Assembly: GCF_004801405.1 (NCBI RefSeq) | Contig: NZ_SSOB01000039.1 | Coordinates: forward strand, 20,251-84,250 | Direction: 5' to 3' | Length of the DNA: 64,000 nt | Origin: Cohnella fermenti | Lineage (GTDB): Bacteria > Bacillota > Bacilli > Paenibacillales > Paenibacillaceae | Part shown: positions 17,200-25,375 of the stretch, piece by piece | Layout: every line of letters starts with the position of its first letter | Numbering within the stretch: position 1 is the first letter of the stretch | Translations under genes and position numbers: made by a program | Notes under the pieces: generated by a model | What the model was told of the DNA's origin: nothing | Databases searched by the model: none | What the model saw: only the letters and a program-made list of their open reading frames with translations

Positions 17200-20100
17200 T
17201 TAACCTTTATCCACGTTAAAGTATTGCGCTTCCGGATGAGCGAATACCATGGCCGACACCGACGCCTCCGGTTCCATCATGAAGCCTTCGGTCAGCACCA
17301 CCCCGATATCCTCCGGACGCATCAGCTCGAACAGCGGGCCCTGGTCCTCGAGGTCCGGACACGCCGGGTAGCCGAACGAGACGCGGATGCCCTGATAACG
17401 GGCGCCGAACCGCTGCTTCATCGTCATCTCGGCCGGGTCCGGGAAGCCCCAATTGTCGCGCATGATCTGGTGAACGCGCTCCGCCATTCCTTCCGCCACC
17501 TCGAGAGCGGTCGACAGCAGCGCGTGGGAGCGCAAGTAGTCGCCGCTCTCCTTCCACTTGTCCGCCTGCTCGCGCGCGCCTTGGCCCGCCGTGACGACGA
17601 GGAAGCCGACGGTGTCCATAATGCCGCTGTCCACGGACTTCAGGAAGTCCGCCAGGCACAGGAACGGCTCGACCTGCTGGCGCGGGAACGAGAAGCGCTT
17701 CAGCACCTTCGCTTGGTCCTCCGGGTCGTATATAACAATATCGTTGCCGTCGGATTGCGCCGGGAAGAAGCGGTACATCGCCTGCGGGCGCAGCCAGCCC
17801 GTCGTCTGGGCTTCGCGCATAATCTCCTCCACCGTCGTCTTCAGATGAACGGTCTTCTCGTCGCCCGCGACAATCAGTTCGTCTACCTTGCCCTTCACGC
17901 CGAGATGGTGGCCGAGCAGCATCTGCATGTTCACGTACGGCATCACATGGGCGATCGGGTAATCGCGCAGCACGTGGCGGTCGAAGTCCGGCGCCTTGAA
18001 CACCGGGGCATCCTGCGAGATGTTCGAACGGCGGGCGCGCGTGAGCTCCGGCAGCGGCTTCTTCGTGTCCCCTTCCCGCTCGAGCGTTGCGAGGGCCGTC
18101 CGATGCTCCTGTTCGATGACCGCGCGCTGCGACGGGTCGCTCAGTTTGTTCGCGAGGTCGAGCCCATCCATCGCATCCTTCGCGTAGAGCACGACGCCGT
18201 CGTATTCCGGAGCGATGCGCGTCTTCGTGAACTTGCGCGTCAGCGCCGCGCCGCCGACGAGAATCGGCGCATCGATGCCCGCACTGCGCAGATCCTGCGC
18301 CGTCAGCACCATCTGCTGCGCGGACTTGACGAGCAGGCCGGAGAGGCCGATCGCATCCGGCTTCTCGTTGCGATACGCTTCGATGAGCTGATCAGGCGGC
18401 ACCTTGATGCCGAGATTCACGATTTTGTAGCCGTTGTTCGAGAGAATGATCTCGACAAGGTTCTTGCCGATGTCGTGCACGTCTCCCTTGACGGTCGCGA
18501 GCATAATCTTGCCCTTCACCGCGGAATCCGCCTTCTCCATGTGCGGCTCCAGATGGGCGACGGACGCCTTCATCACTTCCGCGCTCTGCAGCACTTCGGC
18601 GACGATCAACTCATTGTTGTTGAAAAGCCTGCCGACTTCCGTCATCCCCGCCATTAGAGGGCCATTGATAATATCGAGCGGAGCGTACTTGGCCAGCGCC
18701 AGGTCCAGGTCCGGCAGCAAGCCGTCCTTGCTGCCCTCGACGACGTAATTCGCCAGCCGCTCTTCGAGCGTCAGATTGTCGACCTTGACCTTCTTCTCGA
18801 CCTTCTTGTCCCGGAACGCGGCGACGAATGCGGCGAGCGTCTCGTCGTTCGTGTTGTACAGCAGTTCCTCCGACAGCTTGCGCTCGTGTTCAGGAATCGA
18901 AGCATAGCGCTCCAGCTTCTCGGTGTTGACGATCGCATAATCGAGCCCCGCCTTCGTGCACTCGTACAGGAAGACGGAATTAAGCACCTCGCGGCCGGCC
19001 GGAGGCAAGCCGAAGGAGATGTTCGAGACGCCGAGAATCTGCTGGCACTTCGGCAGCGCCTGCTTGATGAGGCGGATGCCCTCGATCGTCTCCTTCGCGG
19101 AGCCGATGTATTGTTCATCGCCGGTGCCGACCGGGAAGACGAGCGCATCGAAGATGATGTCCTCGGACTTCAACCCGTACTTGTTCACGAGCAGGTCGTG
19201 CGACCGCTGCGCGACCTCGAGCTTATCCTCGCGGGAGATCGCCTGGCCGCGCTCGTCGATCGTGCCGACGACAACCGCCGCGCCGTAGCGGTGAATGATC
19301 GGCACAACCTTCTCGAACTTCTCTTCCCCGTCCTCAAGGTTGATCGAGTTGATGATCGACTTGCCCTGAATATACTTGAGAGACATCTCGATGACGGAGG
19401 GATCGGTCGTGTCGATGACAAGCGGCACTTTGACCTTCTTCGTCACGAATTCGAGGAACAGCTTCATGTCCTCGGCTTCGTCCCGGTCCGGGTCCTGCAC
19501 GCAGACGTCGATGACGTGAGCTCCCGTCTTCACCTGCGCGCGGGCAACCTCAGCCGCTTCCTCGTACTTGCCCTCCGCGATCAGACGCTTGAACTTGCGC
19601 GAGCCGAGCACGTTCGTCCGCTCCCCAACCATGTACGGCCGTCCATCGTTCTCGATGTAGACCGTATCGATGCCGGAGACGGCCGGCGGATGCGTTCCTT
19701 CCGTCTTGCGGGGGGCGACGTCCTTCATCGCTTCCGCCATCGCCTTGATGTGCGCGGGCGTCGTGCCGCAGCAGCCGCCGGCGATGTTCAGCCAGCCCTG
19801 GTCGGCGAACGCCTTCAGCTTCATCGCCAGCGATTCCGGAGACTCATGATACTTGCCATTCTCATCCGGCAGACCCGCATTCGGGTAACAGCTGACCGCC
19901 ACGTCCGCGATGCCGGACAGCGTACGGATGTGATCGCGCATGAATTCCGGCCCCGTCGCGCAATTAAGGCCGACCGAGATCGGCTTCAGATGCTCGAGCG
20001 ACACATAGAACGATTCGATGTTCTGCCCGGCAAGCGTTGTGCCCATCGGCTCGATCGTCCCGCTGATCATCACGGGCAGCGTCCGGCCCGTGCTCTCGAA

Positions 20101-20652
20101 CGCGTTGCGCACGCCGATGCCCGCCGCCTTCACGTTCAGCGTATCCTGGCATGTCTCGATCAGAATCGCATCCACGCCGCCTTCGATAAGCGCAATCGTC
20201 TGCTCGTAATAATCGTCCACGAGCTGATCGAACGTCACGCCGCCGGTCACCGACAACGTCTTCGTCGTCGGTCCGAGCGCGCCGGCGGCATAACGCGGCT
20301 TCTCCGGCGTCGAATATAGGTCGCACGCTTCCTTCGCGAGCCTTGCCGCCGCCAGATTAATCTCCCTGGCCTTCTCCGGGATATCGTATTCGGCGAGGAC
20401 AACCGCAGTCGCGCCGAACGTGTTCGTCTCGATAATATCGGAGCCCGCTTCCAGATAAGCGGTGTGAATTCCTTGAATGACATCCGGCCGCGTCAGCACA
20501 AGCATCTCGTTGCAGCCTTCCAGCTCTTCTCCGCCGAAGTCGGCCGCTGTCAGATCCGCTTGCTGAATCATCGTGCCCATCGCGCCATCCAGGAACAGGA
20601 TGCGCTTGCCTAACTGCTCTTGCAAAGACGGTTTCGAATACGTTAAAGTCAT
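17200..20652 (-). CDS. metH: Cobalamin-dependent methionine synthase
   Basis: 1150 residues from the ATG at 20652 (GAGG 8 nt upstream; the frame extends to a TTG at 20679). All four modules are present in order: homocysteine-binding barrel (LDGAMGTMIQ; zinc Cys in GLNCATG and GGCCGTTP), pterin-binding barrel (GERTNVLGSRKFKRL), cobalamin-binding domain with the B12 ligand motif DVHDIGKN, and the SAM-binding reactivation domain (residues about 860 on; ends FGYPACPDLED). It transfers the methyl of methyl-tetrahydrofolate to homocysteine. There is no room for a SAM or cobalamin riboswitch: only 158 bp separate its start from mtnD and no such fold is evident. Confidence 0.97.
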   Translation of the reverse strand: MTLTYSKPSLQEQLGKRILFLDGAMGTMIQQADLTAADFGGEELEGCNEMLVLTRPDVIQGIHTAYLEAGSDIIETNTFGATAVVLAEYDIPEKAREINLAAARLAKEACDLYSTPEKPRYAAGALGPTTKTLSVTGGVTFDQLVDDYYEQTIALIEGGVDAILIETCQDTLNVKAAGIGVRNAFESTGRTLPVMISGTIEPMGTTLAGQNIESFYVSLEHLKPISVGLNCATGPEFMRDHIRTLSGIADVAVSCYPNAGLPDENGKYHESPESLAMKLKAFADQGWLNIAGGCCGTTPAHIKAMAEAMKDVAPRKTEGTHPPAVSGIDTVYIENDGRPYMVGERTNVLGSRKFKRLIAEGKYEEAAEVARAQVKTGAHVIDVCVQDPDRDEAEDMKLFLEFVTKKVKVPLVIDTTDPSVIEMSLKYIQGKSIINSINLEDGEEKFEKVVPIIHRYGAAVVVGTIDERGQAISREDKLEVAQRSHDLLVNKYGLKSEDIIFDALVFPVGTGDEQYIGSAKETIEGIRLIKQALPKCQQILGVSNISFGLPPAGREVLNSVFLYECTKAGLDYAIVNTEKLERYASIPEHERKLSEELLYNTNDETLAAFVAAFRDKKVEKKVKVDNLTLEERLANYVVEGSKDGLLPDLDLALAKYAPLDIINGPLMAGMTEVGRLFNNNELIVAEVLQSAEVMKASVAHLEPHMEKADSAVKGKIMLATVKGDVHDIGKNLVEIILSNNGYKIVNLGIKVPPDQLIEAYRNEKPDAIGLSGLLVKSAQQMVLTAQDLRSAGIDAPILVGGAALTRKFTKTRIAPEYDGVVLYAKDAMDGLDLANKLSDPSQRAVIEQEHRTALATLEREGDTKKPLPELTRARRSNISQDAPVFKAPDFDRHVLRDYPIAHVMPYVNMQMLLGHHLGVKGKVDELIVAGDEKTVHLKTTVEEIMREAQTTGWLRPQAMYRFFPAQSDGNDIVIYDPEDQAKVLKRFSFPRQQVEPFLCLADFLKSVDSGIMDTVGFLVVTAGQGAREQADKWKESGDYLRSHALLSTALEVAEGMAERVHQIMRDNWGFPDPAEMTMKQRFGARYQGIRVSFGYPACPDLEDQGPLFELMRPEDIGVVLTEGFMMEPEASVSAMVFAHPEAQYFNVDKG

Positions 20653-20742
20653 TTTAGCGGCCTCATCTTTCGTCTGCAAAATCGTTAACCTTTATACTAC
20701 CAGAATCCCGGTAGGTCGAAAAGGTGTTCCAGCGAGGAACGG

Positions 20743-20771
20743 TCGACACAAGGCGGAATTTGGGCTATAAT
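20743..20771 (+). promoter_or_regulatory. Sigma-A promoter of mtnD
   Basis: TCGACA (20743-20748), a 17-bp spacer and TATAAT (20766-20771), followed by AAGGA and the ATG at 20811. A weaker divergent promoter for metH (TCGACC-17-TATAAA, minus strand) fits in the same 158-bp gap. Confidence 0.8.
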
Positions 20772-20810
20772 TAATTCACTAATTCATATTGGGAAAGAAG
20801 GAATAACCTA

Positions 20811-21350
20811 ATGGCACAAATTCGGGTACGCAATACCGGCGAGTTGATTACCGGCGAAGAAAATGTTCGTTCGTTCCTGGATCGATTCGAAGTGCTGTAC
20901 GAACACTGGGATACGAGCAAGCTTCCGGCTCACCTGGTTGAGAACTTCAGCCTCAGCGACGAGAACAAACAAGAGATTCTCGATACGTATAACGCCGAGA
21001 TCACGGATCTCGCCGCTCGCCGCGGCTACAAGACATGGGATATCGTCGTTCTCTCCGACGCCACTCCGAACATCGAGGAGCTGCTGAAGAAGTTCGAGAA
21101 CGTGCATACCCATTCCGAAGACGAGGTTCGGGCAATCACGGCCGGCGAAGGCATCTTCGTCATCAAGGGCAACGAGGAAGTCGGCTACTTCGACGTCGTT
21201 CTCTCCCCCGGCGACGTCATCTCCGTTCCGGAAGGCAATCCGCACTTCTTCACGCTGACCGATGTGCGCAAGGTCGTTGCGGTTCGCCTGTTCATCGAGA
21301 CCGAAGGCTGGGTCGCCCATCCTTACTCGGACCCTGAGTTCGCCAAGTAA
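20811..21350 (+). CDS. mtnD: Acireductone dioxygenase
   Basis: A 179-residue cupin enzyme of the methionine salvage pathway. The metal ligands are H99-x-H101-x3-E105 (HTHSEDE) and H145 (PHFFTL). With Fe(II) it converts the acireductone to formate and the 2-keto acid precursor of methionine. It is a single gene here, separated from the rest of the mtn pathway but divergent from metH, linking salvage and de novo methionine synthesis. AAGGA lies 8 nt before the ATG. Confidence 0.95.
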   Translation: MAQIRVRNTGELITGEENVRSFLDRFEVLYEHWDTSKLPAHLVENFSLSDENKQEILDTYNAEITDLAARRGYKTWDIVVLSDATPNIEELLKKFENVHTHSEDEVRAITAGEGIFVIKGNEEVGYFDVVLSPGDVISVPEGNPHFFTLTDVRKVVAVRLFIETEGWVAHPYSDPEFAK

Positions 21351-21365
21351 ACGGCCCGCATACCG

Positions 21366-21413
21366 AAATCCCCGGTTCCCTAACGCGAACGCGTTCGTCG
21401 GAACCGGGGATTT
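21366..21413. terminator. Bidirectional hairpin between mtnD and the HAD gene
   Basis: AAATCCCCGGTTCC (21366-21379) pairs with GGAACCGGGGATTT (21400-21413); a long GC-rich stem between convergent genes. The A/T ends can serve as short U tracts in either direction. Confidence 0.75.
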
Positions 21414-21431
21414 GTCTATCCATTGGGTTTG

Positions 21432-22229
21432 TTAGCCGTTGAGTTTATTTAATAAAGGAATGAGCTCCTTGAGATCGGCGATCTCGTGCTTCGGTACGAT
21501 CTCGTCCGAGCGAACCGCCCCATGGCGATTAACCCAGACCGAAGCGATGCCCGCGCCGTTCGCCCCCAGAATGTCCGTCGTCAGCTTGTCCCCGACCATG
21601 ACGGCCTCTTCGGGAGCTACGCCGAGCCGGTCCAGCGCATGGGCGAACAACCGCGGTGACGGCTTGCCTTCGCCAAAGTCGCCGGAGATGACAATCGCGT
21701 CGAAGTACGGAATAAGTGTCGGAACGCCGCTTAGCTTCTCTTGCTGAAGATCGGGCGAGCCGTTCGTCAGCAGCAGCAGGCGGTACGAGCCGCTGAGCTC
21801 GTCCAGCACGGCGAACGTCTCGTCATAGACGAACGGCAGCTTCCGGCGCTGCGCCGGGAACCATTCCGCCAGTCTCGCGCCGAGCTCGGGATCGTCCACG
21901 CCAAGCGCCGCAAGACCTCTCGTCCAGGCATTCTTGCGATAATCGGGCACAATCGCTTCCATCTTGCGGAACATCGGGTGTTCGCCCTTCGTAAAGTTGC
22001 CCCACAGCCCCTCGAACGGATTGATCCCGATCATCTGGGTGAACGAGAACGTCTCATAGCTCTCGTAGAGCGCCCTCGCTTCGCGGCGAACCGCCTCTTC
22101 GAGAGCCTCTTCCTTGATTCCGGTCGCTTCCGCGGCCACTTGGCACGTATTCCGGAACGCTTCCTTAACACTGCGGTCGTCCCACAGCAAAGTGTCATCC
22201 AAATCGAACAATACCGCCTTGATCGTCAT
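21432..22229 (-). CDS. HAD-family hydrolase (YjjG/YfnB-like)
   Basis: 265 residues from the ATG at 22229, with GAGGAG 7 nt upstream. Motif I is LFDLDDTLLWD, motif II LLTNGSP, Lys lies in GEGKPSP and motif III is VGDKLTTDI. The helical cap suggests a C1-cap HAD such as the pyrimidine nucleotidase YjjG or a phosphoglycolate-phosphatase relative. The substrate is not known. It converges with mtnD across a terminator. Confidence 0.85.
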   Translation of the reverse strand: MTIKAVLFDLDDTLLWDDRSVKEAFRNTCQVAAEATGIKEEALEEAVRREARALYESYETFSFTQMIGINPFEGLWGNFTKGEHPMFRKMEAIVPDYRKNAWTRGLAALGVDDPELGARLAEWFPAQRRKLPFVYDETFAVLDELSGSYRLLLLTNGSPDLQQEKLSGVPTLIPYFDAIVISGDFGEGKPSPRLFAHALDRLGVAPEEAVMVGDKLTTDILGANGAGIASVWVNRHGAVRSDEIVPKHEIADLKELIPLLNKLNG

Positions 22230-22263
22230 TCCGTTCTCCTCTTCGCTTCGTACAGCGTCTCGA

Positions 22264-22782
22264 TTATTTGCTCTTTTTCTCAAATTCGACGTGGTTGACG
22301 GTTGCGAACGCTTGAAGGCGCTCGCCCATCGTGCCGATTGGATAAAGGTTCATCAGCTTGGAGAACACCCAATTCGTTCCCTTGACCGTCTCGATCATGA
22401 CAAATCCGGGCTGAACCGTGATCTTCCGGATCTCGGTCGGCTTCAATCTCTTGTAGCCGGAGAAGCGGCGCGTCTCCAGCGTATCCTTCGAGACCGACAG
22501 GAACGGTCGGCGAAGGTAGTAGAAGATCGACAGCAGGAAGTAACAGCCGACAGTTACCCAGAACAGCGAACGATTCTGACCGAAGTCATCCGACCAAGGC
22601 TGCGATACGGTCACGAAGAAGACCATCAGCAGAACGAGAAGGATCGGCACGATATAGCTGCGTCCCTTGAATCGTTCAACCTGCTGGGCGGGAGCCGCGA
22701 TCTTGCCTTTGCCTTCCTTCTTGCGGCGCGCGTTGATTTGCTTTTGATTTTTCTCTACCATACGCTCCCAGGAACGCGACAT
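22264..22782 (-). CDS. Conserved two-TM membrane protein of unknown function
   Basis: 172 residues: a basic N terminus (about 1-40, with RRKKEGKGK), two membrane helices (about 45-62 and 72-92) joined by a short loop, and a C-terminal cytoplasmic domain of roughly 80 residues with alternating strands that resembles a PH-like fold (LSVSKDTLETRRF ... IRKITVQPGFVMIE). I do not recognise a named family. It lies just upstream of the HAD gene and downstream of ynzC on the same strand. Confidence 0.7.
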   Translation of the reverse strand: MSRSWERMVEKNQKQINARRKKEGKGKIAAPAQQVERFKGRSYIVPILLVLLMVFFVTVSQPWSDDFGQNRSLFWVTVGCYFLLSIFYYLRRPFLSVSKDTLETRRFSGYKRLKPTEIRKITVQPGFVMIETVKGTNWVFSKLMNLYPIGTMGERLQAFATVNHVEFEKKSK

Positions 22783-22819
22783 GAATGGAGCCTCCTCGAA
22801 TTATTGTCCCAAGTTTGAA

Positions 22820-23011
22820 TTAATGCGTAATGCTCGGCGGCGGCGGCTCGTCCACAATCTCGATATTGTCGAGCTGTTGACGGAAGGCTTGCCGGAACCG
22901 TTCGAGATATTGCTTGCGAAGCTTCGCGCGCTCCTCCTGCTCCTCTTCGGAGAGCCCCACGGTTTTATGTTTATGGGCGAGCTCATTAATTCTCTCAACC
23001 AGTTTGTCCAT
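22820..23011 (-). CDS. ynzC: DUF896 small protein (YnzC)
   Basis: 63 residues from the ATG at 23011. It has the characteristic helical hairpin MDKLVERINELAHK ... GLSEEEQEERAKLRKQYLERFR and a short C-terminal tail. B. subtilis ynzC is the third gene of the SOS operon yneA-yneB-ynzC; here yneB is absent and ynzC lies about 380 bp after yneA. A GTG at 23023 with AAGGGGAG is an alternative start. Function is unknown beyond SOS co-regulation. Confidence 0.85.
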   Translation of the reverse strand: MDKLVERINELAHKHKTVGLSEEEQEERAKLRKQYLERFRQAFRQQLDNIEIVDEPPPPSITH

Positions 23012-23387
23012 ATCTGCATTCACTCCCCTTCCTCTAGCCAAAGCGTCTTCGGCAACAAGATCTTTTTTGCTGCGGCCTAAGCCCATCTTCTTCTACTTTG
23101 ACATTAAGCGACGGGCATTGTCAAGAAGCCTTCCATCCCGCGTGCCTGCCCTGCTCTCACCGCTCACCTTGCCTAATACGTTCCCAGGGCAAAAAGGGTT
23201 CATCAAATCGCAAAGACCCCCTCCTCGCACTCGCCGCAGCGAGTTTGAGATGGGAGTCCATATAGGTACCGCCGCCGTGCGAACGGGAACAAATTCAGTA
23301 CGTAACCATACATAATCGGAAGCGAACTTCCCTTCCCTTGCTTGACCTGTTTCTCTTACTTTCGTTGCTGCCCTCGCATCTCTCGCC
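23012..23387. other. Intergenic region between ynzC and yneA, no supported gene
   Basis: 376 bp occupying the position of yneB in Bacillus. A 104-codon minus-strand frame (23093-23407) overlaps the end of yneA, has no resolvase motif and no good ribosome binding site, so I do not call it. I see no recognisable remnant of the YneB resolvase, no LexA box and no strong terminator. Confidence 0.6.
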
Positions 23388-23828
23388 TCATTCCCCTGGT
23401 TCGCCAAGAACCTCTACCGGGATGATGAGACGATCGCCGCTGCTCAGGCTTGCCGAATGATACCCGTTGCGCTCCATGATCGAATAAACGGCCTCCCGCG
23501 TATCCATGCCGCCCGCCTTGACCTCCGCCGCGATGCTCCACAGCGTGTCGCCTGTATCCACGATAACGACCGTCTCTCCGGCAGACGGAACGGAAGAGAC
23601 CGGCTCGTCGGCGAACGATCTCATGAAGGAGAAACCTGCGAACAGGATAAGGAATGCTGCAGCGACGACAAGCGTCCTGAGCAGCTTCCATCCGCCGCTC
23701 GAGGTCGACTCCCGAGAAGATAAATATCCATTATGTGTTCGCCCGGATGCCGCAGACTTCGTTCTCATCGTCCTACGCCCCGCTTGCGATTGAGTGCCCG
23801 AACCTAAAACCCATACAACATGTTCCAT
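23388..23828 (-). CDS. yneA: SOS-induced cell division inhibitor YneA (TM + LysM)
   Basis: 146 residues from the ATG at 23828 (GGAG 9 nt upstream). A long basic N-terminal cytoplasmic tail (1-49), one membrane helix (50-69) and an extracytoplasmic LysM domain (about 87-137, DTGDTLWSIA ... LIIPVEV) match YneA, which delays division during the SOS response. It is divergent from lexA across a shared region with several LexA boxes, as in B. subtilis. The N-terminal tail is longer than in Bacillus YneA (about 100 residues in total there). Confidence 0.9.
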   Translation of the reverse strand: MEHVVWVLGSGTQSQAGRRTMRTKSAASGRTHNGYLSSRESTSSGGWKLLRTLVVAAAFLILFAGFSFMRSFADEPVSSVPSAGETVVIVDTGDTLWSIAAEVKAGGMDTREAVYSIMERNGYHSASLSSGDRLIIPVEVLGEPGE

Positions 23829-23840
23829 GTTCTCACGCTC

Positions 23841-23945
23841 CAAACGTTTGTTCTGGTACGATCATAACACGAACATACGTTTGAATCAACCATTATTTAG
23901 AACATTCGTTCCCCGAGAACGAATGTTTGTACGAACTCCGGTTCT
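23841..23945. promoter_or_regulatory. Cluster of LexA (DinR) boxes and the lexA promoter
   Basis: Matches to CGAAC-N4-GTTCG at 23841-23854 (CAAACGTTTGTTCT), 23870-23883 (CGAACATACGTTTG), 23899-23912 (AGAACATTCGTTCC), 23916-23929 (AGAACGAATGTTTG) and 23932-23945 (CGAACTCCGGTTCT). The last lies between the lexA -35 TTGTAC (23927-23932) and -10 TATAAT (23950-23955). The arrangement allows autoregulation of lexA and repression of yneA. Confidence 0.88.
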
Positions 23946-23995
23946 GTGTTATAATTTGTCATCATGTATGATTCCTAATTTGGGAGGACTGCCGC

Positions 23996-24619
23996 GTGTC
24001 CAAGATGTCCAATCGCCAGACTGCGATTCTGGAATTTATTAAGAGCGAAGTGCGCGAGAAGGGCTACCCCCCTTCCGTCCGCGAGATCGGCGAAGCGGTA
24101 GGCCTGGCTTCCAGCTCGACCGTCCACGGTCATCTCGACCGTCTCGAGAAGAAGGGGCTGATCCGCCGCGACCCGACCAAACCTCGCGCAATCGAAATTC
24201 TCGGTGAAGAGGACGACAACTTCGCCCAATACGACTATTCCGTTCGCAGGGTACCGCTCGTCGGCAAGGTGACGGCCGGCGTACCGATTACCGCGACAGA
24301 GAACATTGAAGAATATTACGCGTTGCCGGCCAGCATGGTCGGCGAACAGAACGTATTCATGCTCTCCGTCCAGGGCGACAGCATGGTCGAAGCCGGAATC
24401 CTGAACGGCGACTTCGTGATCGTCCGCCAGCAGCAAGCGGCAAGCAACGGCGATATCGTCGTCGCGATGACGGAAGACGACGAAGCGACCGTCAAGACAT
24501 TCTACAAGGAACGCGACCATATTCGCCTCCAACCGGAGAACAGCAGCATGGAGCCCCTCCGCCTCACCAAGGTCAGCATCCTCGGCAAGGTCATCGGTCT
24601 CATCCGCAGCATCCGGTAA
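23996..24619 (+). CDS. lexA: LexA repressor
   Basis: 207 residues. Winged-helix domain (1-70, VREIGEAVGLASSSTVHGHL), autocleavage site A94-G95 in KVTAGVPI, and the Ser-Lys dyad S129 (GDSMVEAG) and K167 (ATVKTFY). Start is GTG at 23996 with GGGAGG 8 nt upstream. It represses SOS genes until RecA filaments trigger self-cleavage. It is divergent from yneA and followed by a strong terminator. Confidence 0.98.
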   Translation: MSKMSNRQTAILEFIKSEVREKGYPPSVREIGEAVGLASSSTVHGHLDRLEKKGLIRRDPTKPRAIEILGEEDDNFAQYDYSVRRVPLVGKVTAGVPITATENIEEYYALPASMVGEQNVFMLSVQGDSMVEAGILNGDFVIVRQQQAASNGDIVVAMTEDDEATVKTFYKERDHIRLQPENSSMEPLRLTKVSILGKVIGLIRSIR

Positions 24620-24628
24620 CGAACGCAG

Positions 24629-24664
24629 GCCCCGCAGATTCCCATCTGCCGGGGCTTTTTTTTG
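24629..24664 (+). terminator. Rho-independent terminator of lexA
   Basis: GCCCCGCAGAT and ATCTGCCGGGGC pair (one bulged base) and are followed by eight Ts at 24656-24663. Confidence 0.95.
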
Positions 24665-25060
24665 TTGAACTGCGCACTTGAGCGGACGGAGCGGCGGATG
24701 GCGAATTAGAGTAACCAAACTGCGGCATAGGCTATACGGAGCGGCGAAGGCGGGATGAGCGTGGTTGAACTGCGCACTTGGGCGGGACGGAGCGGCGGAT
24801 GGCGAATAAGAGTAACCAAACTGCGGCATAGGCCAGGCGGAGCGACGAAGGCGGGATGAGCGTGGTTGAACTGCGCACTTGGGCGGGACGGAGCGGCGGA
24901 TGGCGAATGAGAGTAACCAAACTGCGGCATAGGCTATACGGATGGCGAAGGCGGGATGAGCGTGGTTGAACTGCGCACTTGGGCGGGACGGAGCGGCGGA
25001 TGGCGAATAAGAGTAACCAAACTGCGCACATAGGCCAGGCGGAGCGGCGAAGGCATGAGG
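24664..25060. repeat. Four tandem copies of a 100-bp repeat
   Basis: Units start at 24664, 24764, 24865 and 24965 (periods 100, 101, 100 bp), each opening GTTGAACTGCGCACTTG and containing GAGTAACCAAACTGCG in the middle. Units differ by a few substitutions; the last ends near 25060 and runs directly into palindrome array 2. No frame, promoter or hairpin explains it. The ORFs through it exist only because the period is nearly a multiple of 3. Confidence 0.93.
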
Positions 25061-25071
25061 AATTCTCGATA

Positions 25072-25250
25072 TGAATGTGATTTTTCACATTCACTGGTGC
25101 CGATAAGGCGCTTTTGGAAGCAATAAATGTGAAAAACCACATAAAACGCGTCTATGCGGAGCCGAATTCGCGGTATATATGTGAAATTTCGCATACAATC
25201 GTGCTGATGAGGGGCTTTGCGGCGCAATGAATGTGAAAAACCGCATAAAA
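25072..25250. repeat. Palindrome array 2 (four cores, exactly 52-bp phasing)
   Basis: Cores at 25075-25090, 25127-25142, 25179-25194 and 25231-25246; centres are 52, 52 and 52 bp apart. The first is extended to TGAATGTG/CACATTCA with the T-rich loop (opposite loop polarity), the others read ATGTGAAAAACCACAT-like. All linkers are 36 bp. It lies between lexA and glnA, whose 3' ends face each other. Confidence 0.9.
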
Positions 25251-25317
25251 CGTCGTCCCCCATGCCCGTGCCTGTAAGGCGCCGGATTCGTCGCGCGCGA
25301 ATCAAAGCGCACAGCAC

Positions 25318-25361
25318 AACCGCCGCGGCTGCTCCCTTCAAGAGGGGCTTCCGCGGCGGTT
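25318..25361 (-). terminator. Hairpin downstream of glnA
   Basis: AACCGCCGCGG (25318-25328) and CCGCGGCGGTT (25351-25361) pair perfectly with an inner stem, 15 bp after the glnA stop. No U tract follows, so termination would rest on the very stable stem. Confidence 0.6.
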
Positions 25362-25375
25362 GGCTTGTTCCAAGC

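Noticed and set aside
20653..20810. SAM or cobalamin riboswitch in front of metH
   Set aside because: The gap is only 158 bp, is filled by two divergent promoters, and shows no conserved riboswitch core.
23093..23407. 104-codon frame where yneB would be expected
   Set aside because: No resolvase motif, overlaps yneA, poor start.
25072..25250. Rex or CRP/FNR operator cluster, because cores such as TGTGAAATTTCACA look like such sites
   Set aside because: Spacing differs (Rex needs TTGTGAA-N4-TTCACAA, CRP TGTGA-N6-TCACA), most arrays lie between 3' ends or far from promoters, and the regular 52-bp array is not an operator pattern.
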